Below are positions 16,428 through 25,025 of a stretch of DNA of 37,933 nucleotides, one piece after another. Location of the stretch: assembly GCA_029260825.1 (NCBI GenBank), contig JAJDCM010000398.1:1-37933 (forward strand). Reading direction: 5' to 3'. The stretch's first letter is position 1; each line of letters opens with the position of its first letter. The translations under genes and the position numbers were made by a program. Source of the DNA: Planctomycetota bacterium (GTDB lineage Bacteria > Planctomycetota > JACOTG01 > JAJDCM01). The notes under the pieces are model-generated. The model saw only the letters and a list, made by a program, of their open reading frames with translations, was not told the origin of the DNA and did not search any database.

Positions 16428-16649
16428 TCAGGAGTTTGAGTCGGGATCTTGCGTGACCGAAACATCGGCCGGCCAGGCAAACTTGACCGCCAGTGCCCAC
16501 AGGATTGCCGCGGCAAAAGAAAGTCCAACTTGATAGGCGATTCCCACCGGGAGAAAACCGAAGACGAGTGGCTCAATATCTCCCCACCACCAAAAATCTT
16601 GGCGGAGAAGGACGAGCAAACCCAGGCAAATAAACACGGCCTTCTTCAT
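16428..16649 (-). CDS. DUF3311 small membrane protein, symporter partner
   Basis: This 73-aa protein has two hydrophobic helices (about 3-15 and 30-58) around an RQDFWWWGDIEP turn and the FGFLPVGIAYQ segment typical of DUF3311. Proteins of this family are commonly encoded directly upstream of sodium:solute symporters, as here, and are presumed accessory subunits. ATG 16649 has AGGAG about 10 nt upstream. The tail after residue 60 is hydrophilic. Confidence 0.8.
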   Translation of the reverse strand: MKKAVFICLGLLVLLRQDFWWWGDIEPLVFGFLPVGIAYQVGLSFAAAILWALAVKFAWPADVSVTQDPDSNS

Positions 16650-16736
16650 GGGGAAGACTCTCCTGACCCAAAGGGAACTGGTGGGTGGACTTGACTACTT
16701 TGCCTCCTGGATCCGAACCGGAATGAGTCACAGGGG

Positions 16737-17966
16737 CTAACTCTCTTTGGAATTCTCGGACCACTCGGCGAGGGCATCAAAGAGAGAGTCTACCTCTTCC
16801 GTGAACACGTCACCGATCAGGATGCGCACCAGGTTATCCTTTTGATCGGAATATTTCTTCAGGAATCCTCCGAAGCTGAACTGAGGATCGTAGAAGGTAT
16901 AAACAAGCTGACGCATCCTCTGCATTCCAGCGCAGAATTCCGGCCCGAATCTGGAAAGACTGGCCTCCGAGACGTCCCCGGCCTTGATTCCCTCGGCAAT
17001 ACAATCTCCGGCAAGCTCTCCGCTCTTCAGGGCGAGCATGACGCCGGAGGAATAGACCGGATCAAGAAACCCGTAAGCATCCCCCACCAGAACCCATCCG
17101 TCTCCTGCGACCTTGTCAGCGCTGTAGGAAAAGTCCATGGTCACGAATACATTGGTCAGCATCGAAGCACCGTTAAGACGGCTCTTCAACGCTTCGCATC
17201 GCTCAATTTCTGCATGGAAAGTATCGGTCGGATCATCGCCGTGACCGGTGAACAGCTCGTGAAGATCAGCGACAAGCCCGATACTCACCACGTTGTCGGG
17301 AAGCGGAATGAACCAGAACCACCCATTTCCCATTTCGGTACGATAGACGATGGTCGATCCCTCGTCGCGCCCCTCTCCTCGGGTCGCACCTCGATAGTAG
17401 GAGTACATCACCCCTTTTCGGAGGTTGGGATCGGGCCGACGGATCTTTAACTGCCTGGCGAGGATCGCCGACAACCCGGTCGCATCCACAACGACCTTGG
17501 CGGAGATATCCATCCGGTTGCCGTTGTCCGCGGCTCGAACTCCGGTCGCGCGCCCCTCTTCAAACAAGACGCTCAGCACATTGATGCCATGGTAGACCTC
17601 GGCTCCGTGCTCCTTGGCGTTTTCCAGCATCATCTGGTCAAAAACGTCCCGGCGAACCTGCCAGGTACGCGACCGTTCGTGGGGATCCCGATCGGTGAAG
17701 TAATAAGGGCCGGTCGATTTGCCGTTCTCGGTCACGAACTCGACGCTCTCCTTCTTCGGAAAGGGGGAGGCCTTGAGTTTTTCGAGCATCCCGATTCTCT
17801 TCAACGTCGCATAGGTCTCGGGAATCAGAGATTCACCAACATGGTGACGAGGAAACTTGGCCCGCTCCAGGACGGCCACAGAGAGCCCCTGATCGGCAAG
17901 TATGGTGGCAACGGTGGAGCCTCCCGGCCCCCCTCCAATGACGATGCAATCGTATGAACTCTTCAT
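16737..17966 (-). CDS. FAD-dependent oxidoreductase, flavin halogenase / geranylgeranyl reductase-like
   Basis: This 409-aa flavoprotein belongs to the p-hydroxybenzoate hydroxylase fold. It has GGGPGG at 11-16 for ADP binding, FPRHHVGESLIP at 38-49, an arginine-rich RRDVFD at 105-110, and GDAYGFLDPVYSSG near 295-308. The segment GWFWFIP at 215-221 satisfies the WxWxIP signature of flavin-dependent halogenases, and a KK pair at 71-72 lies where pyrrole/phenol halogenases carry their lysine (alignment from memory). Geranylgeranyl reductase-type proteins share much of this architecture, so reduction of a polyprenyl chain is the main alternative. ATG 17966 begins 9 nt after the stop of the radical SAM gene, indicating co-expression. 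No carrier protein or flavin reductase is adjacent. Confidence 0.85.
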   Translation of the reverse strand: MKSSYDCIVIGGGPGGSTVATILADQGLSVAVLERAKFPRHHVGESLIPETYATLKRIGMLEKLKASPFPKKESVEFVTENGKSTGPYYFTDRDPHERSRTWQVRRDVFDQMMLENAKEHGAEVYHGINVLSVLFEEGRATGVRAADNGNRMDISAKVVVDATGLSAILARQLKIRRPDPNLRKGVMYSYYRGATRGEGRDEGSTIVYRTEMGNGWFWFIPLPDNVVSIGLVADLHELFTGHGDDPTDTFHAEIERCEALKSRLNGASMLTNVFVTMDFSYSADKVAGDGWVLVGDAYGFLDPVYSSGVMLALKSGELAGDCIAEGIKAGDVSEASLSRFGPEFCAGMQRMRQLVYTFYDPQFSFGGFLKKYSDQKDNLVRILIGDVFTEEVDSLFDALAEWSENSKES

Positions 17967-17975
17967 TCCTACCGA

Positions 17976-19295
17976 TCAAGTGTAACGAAGGTTACGGTGT
18001 TCCGGATCAAAGAAGCGCGGCAAGAGCGCGTCGACCCGAAGTAGGCCCTGCCTCGTGAGCTGAACTTTGTCACCGTCGGTATGGGCAAACCCCTCCTCCA
18101 CCAGTGACCCAAAGCCGTCGTGAAATTCCTGAATGATCTCCGTCTCGAATTTGTCCCGAAAATAACCGGCATCGAGGGAACCCATCTTGAGCTGGAGGAT
18201 CATCTCTCGAATGAGTCTCTGGCGAGGGGTCGTCTTCAAGGCCCGCCTCACCGGAAGCTCTCCTTGATTCACCGTGGTGACGTAATCTTCCCACCGATCC
18301 GCGTTTTGATAATGCACCCCGCCAAAGTGGGAAAACGAGGCAACACCGGTGCCGATCAGGTCAGCTCCGTGCCAGAGGGAATCCCGGTAAACAAACCGGG
18401 TAGGATTCCCGTTTTTTGGAGGACGAACCAGGGTATAGCCACTGGAAAGAACGTAGCCTTCCTTTTCAAACTCCGAGAAACAGTAATCGAGCCACTTCCT
18501 CTTCGTCTCCCAGCTCGCCACCGGTGCGGGCTCCGCTCCGTCGTCCAGCGATTCTCGTGAAAAGACCGCGTTGAAGGGGAGCTCCATCTGATACACGGTG
18601 ACGCTCTCCGGGGAAAGCGCAAGGGTCTTCTCGACGGTGGCCTTCCACTTGGAATCGGTATCACCGGCCATCCCGGCGATCAGGTCCACATTGATCTGGT
18701 CAAAGCCGACCTCCCGCGCGCAATCGTAAGCGACCTGGATTTCGGGTGACCGATGAGCCCTTCCGTTGAGAGCCAGAATATCGTCATCGAAATGCTCGAT
18801 GCCAAGGCTCAGTCGGGTCGCCCCGATTTCCCGGATTCCCTCGAGTTTTGACTTCTTGAGGGTCCCGGGCTCACATTCGAAAGTGACCTCTTTGGCCGCC
18901 TCCCAGGTCCAATGCTCACCGATCCGATCGATCAAGGCGAGAAGCTGGCCCCGCGAAAGATAAGAGGGGGTTCCGCCGCCGAAGTAGACGAATTCGAACT
19001 GACGATCGCCAATGCCCGGTCTTCCCGCGTAAAGGGAGATTTCTTTGGTGATCGCCGAGAGGTATTCATCCACATCGGATGAGTTTTTCTCGGTATAAAC
19101 CTTGAAATAGCAGAACTTACATCGTTTTCGACAAAATGGAATGTGAAGATAGAGCCCGAGGGGAGTCCCGGGCAAGGCGGGCTGCATGAACGCCTCTCCG
19201 ACGGCCGGCACATCGTCAGGCGACCAGACGGAAAACGGCGGGTAGTTCGCCACAAAGTAGCTACCAATTTCCGTATTCTCGGATTCAGGGCTCAT
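17976..19295 (-). CDS. HemW/HemN-like radical SAM protein
   Basis: This 439-aa protein is of the coproporphyrinogen oxidase-like radical SAM group. HIPFCRKRCKFCYF carries the CxxxCxxC cluster motif (C55, C59, C62), followed by a GGGTPSYL motif for SAM binding and a C-terminal winged-helix-like domain with RQRLIREMILQLKMG and LTRQGLLRVD. HemW-type proteins are heme chaperones; other members are methyltransferases or ring-modifying enzymes, so the name alone does not fix function. I place the start at ATG 19295, because a promoter-like pair lies just upstream (19370-19397) and the preceding 34 codons of open frame look non-coding. Only a weak AAAGA precedes it. The flavoprotein follows at 9 nt. 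Confidence 0.85.
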   Translation of the reverse strand: MSPESENTEIGSYFVANYPPFSVWSPDDVPAVGEAFMQPALPGTPLGLYLHIPFCRKRCKFCYFKVYTEKNSSDVDEYLSAITKEISLYAGRPGIGDRQFEFVYFGGGTPSYLSRGQLLALIDRIGEHWTWEAAKEVTFECEPGTLKKSKLEGIREIGATRLSLGIEHFDDDILALNGRAHRSPEIQVAYDCAREVGFDQINVDLIAGMAGDTDSKWKATVEKTLALSPESVTVYQMELPFNAVFSRESLDDGAEPAPVASWETKRKWLDYCFSEFEKEGYVLSSGYTLVRPPKNGNPTRFVYRDSLWHGADLIGTGVASFSHFGGVHYQNADRWEDYVTTVNQGELPVRRALKTTPRQRLIREMILQLKMGSLDAGYFRDKFETEIIQEFHDGFGSLVEEGFAHTDGDKVQLTRQGLLRVDALLPRFFDPEHRNLRYT

Positions 19296-19369
19296 AGGGG
19301 TCTTTGCTCGCTCTCTGACGCCATTTTCTTGATTCCAGGACTGCCCCTGGGGAATCTTGAAATTGTACG

Positions 19370-19397
19370 AGTATAACGGGGTCGACGTTTGAAGCAA
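19370..19397 (-). promoter_or_regulatory. Candidate sigma-70 promoter for the radical SAM/flavoprotein operon
   Basis: On the minus strand TTGCTT (19397-19392) and TATACT (19375-19370) are separated by 16 nt, a fair -35/-10 pair. The -10 box lies about 75 nt before ATG 19295. Transcription from here would exclude the upstream TTG at 19397 as the start. Evidence is pattern only. Confidence 0.4.
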
Positions 19398-19598
19398 CTC
19401 AAGAAATCATTGGCAGATAGGCGCTTAGGAGAGCGAAAAACCAGCTCTGGGCGCTCCGAACACACGCAAGTATTAATGGGTCTTCCGACTTTCGTGTGGG
19501 TAACTAACCAATCAACAAACGAGGCATCTCGAGACTTGATCACTAGAAAAATGGGAATGATCCGCGGAATTGAGTCCTTGGACAACTCTTAACGCCTG

Positions 19599-19747
19599 CT
19601 CCCTACAGCCTCCGGCTCCAGCATGATTTGGGGCGCCCCCTCATACCCATCAAAGTCAGCGCCAGCCCACACCCGAAGCCCAGACCGACTCTGACGGCGA
19701 CAGGGTGTGAGGGGGCGCCCCCAAATCATGCTCAGAGCTGGAGGGAG
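19599..19747. repeat. Long imperfect inverted repeat
   Basis: The left half (from CTCCCT at 19599-19604 through the GC block ending near 19643) and the right half (from TGAGGG near 19708 to AGGGAG at 19742-19747) are inverted copies. The inner 25 nt (19619-19643 against 19708-19733) match except for one extra C, and both contain GCATGATTTGGGG. The outer parts match less well. The central loop is about 65 nt and contains CACACCC/GGGTGTG arms. It lies 34 nt beyond the alcohol dehydrogenase stop and could act as a terminator-like structure or be a small mobile or REP-like repeat. No target-site duplication was clear. Confidence 0.65.
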
Positions 19748-19781
19748 AGTGAGCGGACCGTCTTATGGCCTGCCCCCGTCC

Positions 19782-20921
19782 TCAGAGGGCCGCTGCGTAG
19801 AGCCGCTCGAAATCGGCCTTCTTGACTGGCCTTGGGTTGTGCTTTCCTGTCCACTGCGTTGCCGCCATTCGAGAAAGCTCCGGCACCATGGCTTCGTCGA
19901 CTCCCACAGAAGCGAGATTCTCCGGGATCCCGGCAATGCGCAGAAGTCTTTCGATCCGGGCGATCAGAGCTTTGGGATCTTCATCCAGATCGGAATACGG
20001 GTTGCTTCCCGTGGCGCAGTTGAAACGAATCACATGAGGAAGCATCACCCCCACGGCTTTGCCATGGACGAGTCCGATCATCGCGGTCAATGGATTCGCA
20101 CAGGCGTGAGCTGCACCGAGCATGGAGTTCTCGATGGCGATGCCCGAATAGTGAGCGCCAAGGAGCATCGCTGAGCGGGCCTCCTCATCCTGACGATCCG
20201 CCACTGCGCGCTCATAGAATGACTCAAGGTGGTCCCAGGCAAGCCTGGAGTAGTGACGAGAACAGTCGGTCCTGGTCCTGGTGGCGCTTGTTTCCACCGC
20301 ATGGGTCACCGCGTCGAGCCCGGTCAGTGCAGCGACGGCGCGAGGCTGGGTTCGGGTCAGCTCGGGATCGAGAACCGCCAGACGACAGGCGGCTTTCTTA
20401 TCCCCACAGGCCATCTTCTGGTGGGTCACCGGGTCGCTGATCAGGGCGTAGGATTGAGCCTCACTTCCGGTGCCCGCGGTCGTTGGGACACCGATCATGG
20501 GAAGCATCGGTTTCCTGGCAAGATCAGTTCCCCAGTAGTCCGACATCTCCCCGCCGTTGGTGAGGATGAAGTTCACTCCCTTGGCACAATCGAGAGAGCT
20601 TCCACCGCCGAGTCCGACGATGAAATCGCTGCGAGCTTCTCTCCCGACCTCAACTCCGGCATCGACGTGTAGGGTCGTCGGATTTTCCTCGGTGCCGTCA
20701 AACACAGCAACCGAAAGTCCAGCCGCCTTCAGGCTTGCAACCGCGCGGTCGACATGGCCGCTCTTTTGAATTCCGGTGTCGGTAACAACAAGAACGCGAC
20801 GCCCCCCTTCCATGCGGACATATTCGCCAAGACGGGAGAGGGTGCCGGCACCATAGACCATGGATACTCGCGAACCCTCGAGAATCGAGGGTTCGCGGCT
20901 TTCCGGGAAATCTTCAAGCAC
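19782..20921 (-). CDS. Iron-containing (group III) alcohol dehydrogenase
   Basis: This 379-aa NAD(P)-dependent dehydrogenase has the Fe-ADH pattern: VYGAG at 22-26, GGGSSLD at 105-111 for cofactor binding, PTTAGTGSE at 146-154, and metal ligands predicted at D203 and H207 (GLDAVTHAVE), H272 (AAHACANP) and H286 (GLVHGKAVG). The second histidine of the usual HxxxHP motif is asparagine (N276). The start is GTG 20921, 6 nt after the propeller gene stop; ATG 20861 is possible but would delete part of the first beta strand. A perfect 13-bp hairpin lies between these two starts. Likely oxidises a short alcohol or reduces an aldehyde in the cytoplasm, whereas its operon partners are exported. Confidence 0.92.
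   Translation of the reverse strand: MLEDFPESREPSILEGSRVSMVYGAGTLSRLGEYVRMEGGRRVLVVTDTGIQKSGHVDRAVASLKAAGLSVAVFDGTEENPTTLHVDAGVEVGREARSDFIVGLGGGSSLDCAKGVNFILTNGGEMSDYWGTDLARKPMLPMIGVPTTAGTGSEAQSYALISDPVTHQKMACGDKKAACRLAVLDPELTRTQPRAVAALTGLDAVTHAVETSATRTRTDCSRHYSRLAWDHLESFYERAVADRQDEEARSAMLLGAHYSGIAIENSMLGAAHACANPLTAMIGLVHGKAVGVMLPHVIRFNCATGSNPYSDLDEDPKALIARIERLLRIAGIPENLASVGVDEAMVPELSRMAATQWTGKHNPRPVKKADFERLYAAAL
20869..20897 (-). promoter_or_regulatory. Perfect 13-bp stem-loop in the start of the alcohol dehydrogenase gene
   Basis: CGCGAACCCTCGA (20869-20881) and TCGAGGGTTCGCG (20885-20897) are perfect inverted copies with a 3-nt loop. In the mRNA the stem begins 24 nt after the first base of the GTG start, covering codons 9-18. 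It lies about 30-60 nt beyond the stop of the upstream propeller gene. It may slow translation, stabilise the upstream message or terminate it, although no U-run follows. Confidence 0.5.
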
Positions 20922-20927
20922 GAGTGA

Positions 20928-22565
20928 TCAATCCCCGGAGCTCTTGGCGCCCTTTTTCTTCGGCGGGTTCTTTGCGCCGATCTGCAAGGCGTACAGATCT
21001 CGACGATTGGCAAGATACATCACACCGGAACTGGCGACAGGGGTGGTGTACACCGAGTTTCCACAATCATTTTCAAAGAGCATCTTCTTCGTACGACCGT
21101 GCTCCAGAACGATCATGTAACCGTCTTCATTGCCCATGTAAACCTTGCCGTCCACGACGTAGGGGGAACCCCAGATCGCGGAAAAGAGGTCGTGGGTCCA
21201 GACTCTCTTGCCGGTCTTGACATCGAGGCAATGAAGGAAGCCGCTCAGATCAGATGCGTAGAGAAGACCATCTTTGATGGCGACAGTAGAAATGGTTCGA
21301 TTGTAGTCCTCGTCTCCATAATGCCAGACGTTGCCCGTCTTGGTGATGTCGCCGCGCTTGGTTGCATCGATGCAGAAGAGATGGCCAGGGCCTTCGCCGT
21401 GCTCCGGGTCCTGTCCAACCGCAAGGAACACCTTATCGTCATAAATGACGGGAGTGGAGATGATCGCGTTGCGAGTTCCTTTTCCGCCAAGAATCCACTT
21501 GGAGTCCTTGGGGTTCAAATCAAACTTCCAGAGAAGCTCGCCATCATCCGGGTTGTAGGAATAGCACCAGCCATCTCCTCCACCGAAGACAGCTTGCCCC
21601 TTCCCGGCAACCAGATCGTAGGCGGGAGAAGCCCACTGTCCGTGAAGAATCGCCTCGCCGGGATCGTCCCGCTCCCAGACGAGTTCACCGGTCTCCATGT
21701 CAAGAGCAATAAAACTGGGCGCTAACGGCGAGGGAAGGTTCAGGTGCCCTTCGTCCACACCATTCGAGGTCGCGATAAAGACTTTCCCTTCCGCGACGAC
21801 CGGAGAACATGTGGCGAGGTTGTGGGGAAACACACCGAGCTCTTCGATCATGTCGTAGACCCAGATGAAGTCCCCGTCGATCTTTTCTTTGTATTTTTCG
21901 TCTTTGAAGGGACCATCGTTCTCGCCGTCGAGAAAACCGTCAAGATCAATGCAAACAACCTCGGCTCGATTGCTTACATAGTAAGCCCTATTTCCGATGA
22001 CCTGAGGCCCGGAGCAGATACCCTGTTCCGGCCAATCATTAACTCGCCCGGTGGGGAGTTTGTCGTGGGTTGCCTGCCAGAGCATTTCTCCGGTTTCCTG
22101 CTCGAAGCAGAAAATGACGCCTTTGTCACCTTCGATGCCCGGGCGATGGTTTCCGGTGTTGTTGGAACCCACCAGGATTTTCCCGTTGGAGATCACCGGA
22201 TTCCCGTAGGTCTGGGAGCCCATATTGGCCACCCACTTGACGTTGGTTCCCGTGTGGATGTCCCACTCGGCGGGCATGTTCGTCTCATCAGACGTCATGT
22301 TCCGGTTGGTGTGTCCACCCCAGAGGAGCCAGTCACCGACCTTCTTCTTTCCTTTCTTCGCCATCTCGGCCTGCGGCTTCACCTTCTCTTTTTGCGGCTC
22401 TTTCGCGTCAGCCTCGGAAGGCTCCTCCGCCAGAACGTCGCTTGAGGTGGACTCAATCATCACGAGAGTCGCACCAAAGGCAAGCACCAAGAAAGTGCCA
22501 GCAACGATGATGCTGCTCAGCAGGAACGGGTTTCGAGAGACTTGCTCAATCCTTTGACGTTTCAT
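20928..22565 (-). CDS. Membrane-anchored PQQ-like beta-propeller protein
   Basis: This 545-aa protein has a cytoplasmic basic tip, one membrane helix at about 15-37, a lysine/glutamate-rich linker (about 45-78) and a C-terminal propeller from about residue 80. Blade motifs include FEQETGEMLW, LDMETGELVW, YNPDDGELLW, LDVKTGKRVW and repeated NGKILVGSNN/DGKVYMGNEDG phrases, ending in a lysine-rich tail. It resembles the outer-membrane protein-like propellers common in planctomycetes, and I see no catalytic quinone site. ATG 22565 overlaps the end of the upstream propeller gene by 20 nt, with AGGTGA 6 nt before the start. The close coupling suggests that the two propellers act together. Confidence 0.87.
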   Translation of the reverse strand: MKRQRIEQVSRNPFLLSSIIVAGTFLVLAFGATLVMIESTSSDVLAEEPSEADAKEPQKEKVKPQAEMAKKGKKKVGDWLLWGGHTNRNMTSDETNMPAEWDIHTGTNVKWVANMGSQTYGNPVISNGKILVGSNNTGNHRPGIEGDKGVIFCFEQETGEMLWQATHDKLPTGRVNDWPEQGICSGPQVIGNRAYYVSNRAEVVCIDLDGFLDGENDGPFKDEKYKEKIDGDFIWVYDMIEELGVFPHNLATCSPVVAEGKVFIATSNGVDEGHLNLPSPLAPSFIALDMETGELVWERDDPGEAILHGQWASPAYDLVAGKGQAVFGGGDGWCYSYNPDDGELLWKFDLNPKDSKWILGGKGTRNAIISTPVIYDDKVFLAVGQDPEHGEGPGHLFCIDATKRGDITKTGNVWHYGDEDYNRTISTVAIKDGLLYASDLSGFLHCLDVKTGKRVWTHDLFSAIWGSPYVVDGKVYMGNEDGYMIVLEHGRTKKMLFENDCGNSVYTTPVASSGVMYLANRRDLYALQIGAKNPPKKKGAKSSGD

Positions 22566-24798
22566 TAGGCATCACCTGAAAGTTGTCGTAGAAAATCTCG
22601 GGCCCCTTGCTCTTGGACGTCGTCCCTGGCGAATAGCCATAAATCCCGGGGCTACCACTGTAATTCGGGAACGGGTCGACGAACTGGATCGTCCACTCGC
22701 TCGGTTCTTTCTCATCTCGCGGCCAGACCTTACCTCGAACAACCGCCTGGTCGCCTTGAATCTCAACCGTCATCTTTTGACGATACCACACGTTCGTCTT
22801 CCACTCGAACGGGATGTCTTTTTGGATCCTCGGGATCGGCGACCAGGAAACAAGGCGCAAGAGCTGCTTCCTCGCATTTCCATGGAGATACATCCGGTAT
22901 CGACTGTTGATGAGACCCATCTCAGGAATGAAGCGCTTGCCCTTGGGGGTTCCCAACATATCTGCCTGAACCGTATAGCCTCCGGGGATCGGAGCACCGG
23001 CAAACGACTTGATCCTCATGAAAGGAACGGATGGTTTCTCTGCCAGCTTCTGCAGGGTCTTGCTGCCATCCTTCTCGACGATCTGGGTTTTCTTGACGAC
23101 CCCGACCCAGCCAGGAGGAACCGAACCCTCTTTGTAGGACTCAAAATCGTCAGAAAACGGAAGGGTAGGACTGATCCTCACCCGGGCCGACGCATTCTTG
23201 TTTCCAATGGTGGCGACGACGGTTCCCGCCGAAAAGCGATTTTCCTTCGCACCGGTGAAGGTTCCGCCCTCGCTCAGACCTCCTCGAACCCCCATGACCT
23301 TCCACTCGACGTCGGGAGTGTCATAGGACCCACCCTGCTCATCGTAAAGTCTGGCAACGAGCTTGACCGACTGTCCAGGGGACAACGTCACTTCACTCGG
23401 AACGACGGTGAGCTTGCCACCGCTGAATGCAACGAGCTTCTCGGTCGGATAGGAAGGCCCTTTGACTTTTTCCACCGTGGCGTCCTTGGAGCCGAGGCAG
23501 TAGGTTCCCTGGCGTCCGATGAAATAGACCCGGCCATCGGCAACCGCCGGTGATCCGTACATCTCAACGATCGAACCGTCATCCTCGCTGAAGACTTCGA
23601 TGTCGAGAGCTTCGCAGCTGTCTCCGTTGTCCCGCAAGATCAGGAAGCGGCCGTTGACTTCCGCCACATAAATGACGCCATCATCGGTGACGACCGGCGA
23701 CCCTTTGCCCACCCGTCCCAGCTTGAACTGCCAGTGTTCTTTTCCCGTGCCACCATCAAGGCAGTACATCATGGCACCGTTATCAACAACATAGAGCCGG
23801 CCGTTGGCAATCGCCGGGGAAGCGTAGCCCGCTTTCAACTCCTCGATGCGCCAGACCTCACCGGTCTCGGTGATGTCTCCGGTCTTGCTGCCATCAATAC
23901 AGACAACCCGGCCCATGATGGTGGAATCGATGTTTTCTTCGGAGTGAGTCACGTAAACGAGGTTGCCATCGACAACGAGAGAGGAGTTCAGACCCCGCTT
24001 GGAAAGCCGGAAGCTCCAGACCTTCTCGCCAGTTCGAGCAAGAAGCCCGTAGACGACTCCGTCCGAATTGGCGGTGATCATCATGCGACGACCGTTGATC
24101 ACGGTGACAACCGGCATGGAATAAGTGGTATCGAGGGGTGCGCCTCCCGGCTCGAACGAGGTGATGATCTCACCGGTCTTCTTATCGAAGGCAAAATAGC
24201 GATGGGTCGGCCTTGCGTGTTTTCCCCAGCTTGAACTGTTGATGCACAAGAAGACTCGATCTTCCTCGATGAACGGAGAGTGAATTCGCCCGCCGTACCC
24301 GGCAATCCGCCCCAGCTCTTCGGTGGTCGAGACACTCCAGAGGACCTTGCCATCCGTTCCACGGAAGCAGAAAAGCTCGCCCCCGGTTCCATGGCAGTAG
24401 ACGTTTCCGGTTTCTTTATCCCCCACCATCGATGTCCAGCCCACCCGGGACTCAACAATCGTGGAATGAAAGACATTGAAGTGATGCTCCCACACCGTCG
24501 CTCCGGTCCTGGCATCGAGGCAATACACCCATTCGTGCATTCTTTCGCCCTCGCCCACCGGAGCATTTCCGTAAACGAGACCGTTCATCACGATGGGTGT
24601 TGTTCGTCCGGCATATTCTCTCTTCCAGATGAGATTCTCACCATCCTGAGAAAACTGGGTGACAACCGCCTTTTCTGGAACATAACCGGTACCGAACGGA
24701 CCTCGCCAATGGCTCCAATCCGAGCCCAAGGCTTCTGCGGACAAGCCACCCCAAGCCACGAGGGAGAGCAAGAAGAAGGAGATTCGCTGACTCATCAT
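22546..24798 (-). CDS. Exported PQQ-like propeller protein with C-terminal Ig-like and jelly-roll domains
   Basis: This 750-aa protein has a Sec signal (QRISFFLLSLVAWGGLSAEA) and a beta-propeller to about residue 465 with blades such as LDARTGATVW, FDKKTGEIIT, LARTGEKVW and LDGGTGKEHW. An Ig/BIG-like domain (about 470-560) begins LTVVPSEVTLSPGQSVKL. A C-terminal DFESYKEGSVPPGW jelly-roll (about 570-745) is of the type seen in carbohydrate-binding or DUF1080-like folds. ATG 24798 and ATG 24795 are adjacent after AGGGG; the longer frame to 24909 adds a non-coding-looking extension. It heads the operon with a second propeller and an Fe-ADH. A surface binding role is more likely than dehydrogenase activity. 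Confidence 0.87.
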   Translation of the reverse strand: MMSQRISFFLLSLVAWGGLSAEALGSDWSHWRGPFGTGYVPEKAVVTQFSQDGENLIWKREYAGRTTPIVMNGLVYGNAPVGEGERMHEWVYCLDARTGATVWEHHFNVFHSTIVESRVGWTSMVGDKETGNVYCHGTGGELFCFRGTDGKVLWSVSTTEELGRIAGYGGRIHSPFIEEDRVFLCINSSSWGKHARPTHRYFAFDKKTGEIITSFEPGGAPLDTTYSMPVVTVINGRRMMITANSDGVVYGLLARTGEKVWSFRLSKRGLNSSLVVDGNLVYVTHSEENIDSTIMGRVVCIDGSKTGDITETGEVWRIEELKAGYASPAIANGRLYVVDNGAMMYCLDGGTGKEHWQFKLGRVGKGSPVVTDDGVIYVAEVNGRFLILRDNGDSCEALDIEVFSEDDGSIVEMYGSPAVADGRVYFIGRQGTYCLGSKDATVEKVKGPSYPTEKLVAFSGGKLTVVPSEVTLSPGQSVKLVARLYDEQGGSYDTPDVEWKVMGVRGGLSEGGTFTGAKENRFSAGTVVATIGNKNASARVRISPTLPFSDDFESYKEGSVPPGWVGVVKKTQIVEKDGSKTLQKLAEKPSVPFMRIKSFAGAPIPGGYTVQADMLGTPKGKRFIPEMGLINSRYRMYLHGNARKQLLRLVSWSPIPRIQKDIPFEWKTNVWYRQKMTVEIQGDQAVVRGKVWPRDEKEPSEWTIQFVDPFPNYSGSPGIYGYSPGTTSKSKGPEIFYDNFQVMPNETSKD

Positions 24799-24849
24799 TA
24801 CCCCTACATTAAGAAGGAAACCGGACTGGTCATGGAGAATTGTGCCGGG

Positions 24850-24855
24850 ATTATA
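24850..24855 (-). promoter_or_regulatory. Candidate -10 box in the divergent intergenic region
   Basis: A perfect TATAAT reads on the minus strand at 24855-24850, 51 nt before ATG 24798. The matching -35 region is poor, so an extended or activator-dependent promoter would be needed. The 227-nt gap to ATG 25026 must also contain the promoter of the plus-strand operon, which I cannot place. Confidence 0.35.
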
Positions 24856-25025
24856 ACCTGCACTTTGATTTTCGCTAGTTCCGGGCAGCGGTGGCCGCCA
24901 CTCCGCCACTCAACATACTGTCATACGGTGAGCAAGGCCGACGAGATGGGTCAGAGGGGCAAAAAAAACGATCAAATCCCTCTGGATGCTAGAATCGGCC
25001 TTTTCACCAGGAGCATCATTCGATC

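Larger units (their letters stand above)
19296..19781. other. 486-nt intergenic region
   Basis: This is the longest stretch without a supported gene. It holds the candidate promoter at 19370-19397, an A-rich segment of about 200 nt, and the inverted repeat at 19599-19747. Open frames of 67-97 codons exist on both strands but have no ribosome binding site, no recognisable motif and overlapping competitors, so I do not call them. Confidence 0.6.

Noticed and set aside
19292-19592. Small overlapping frames on both strands upstream of the radical SAM gene
   Set aside because: No ribosome binding site or motif, and a promoter-like pair lies within them.
12482-24798. PQQ-dependent alcohol dehydrogenase as the function of the propeller proteins
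   Set aside because: No calcium/PQQ ligand set or adjacent cysteine pair was visible; the repeats fit BamB/PQQ-like binding propellers.
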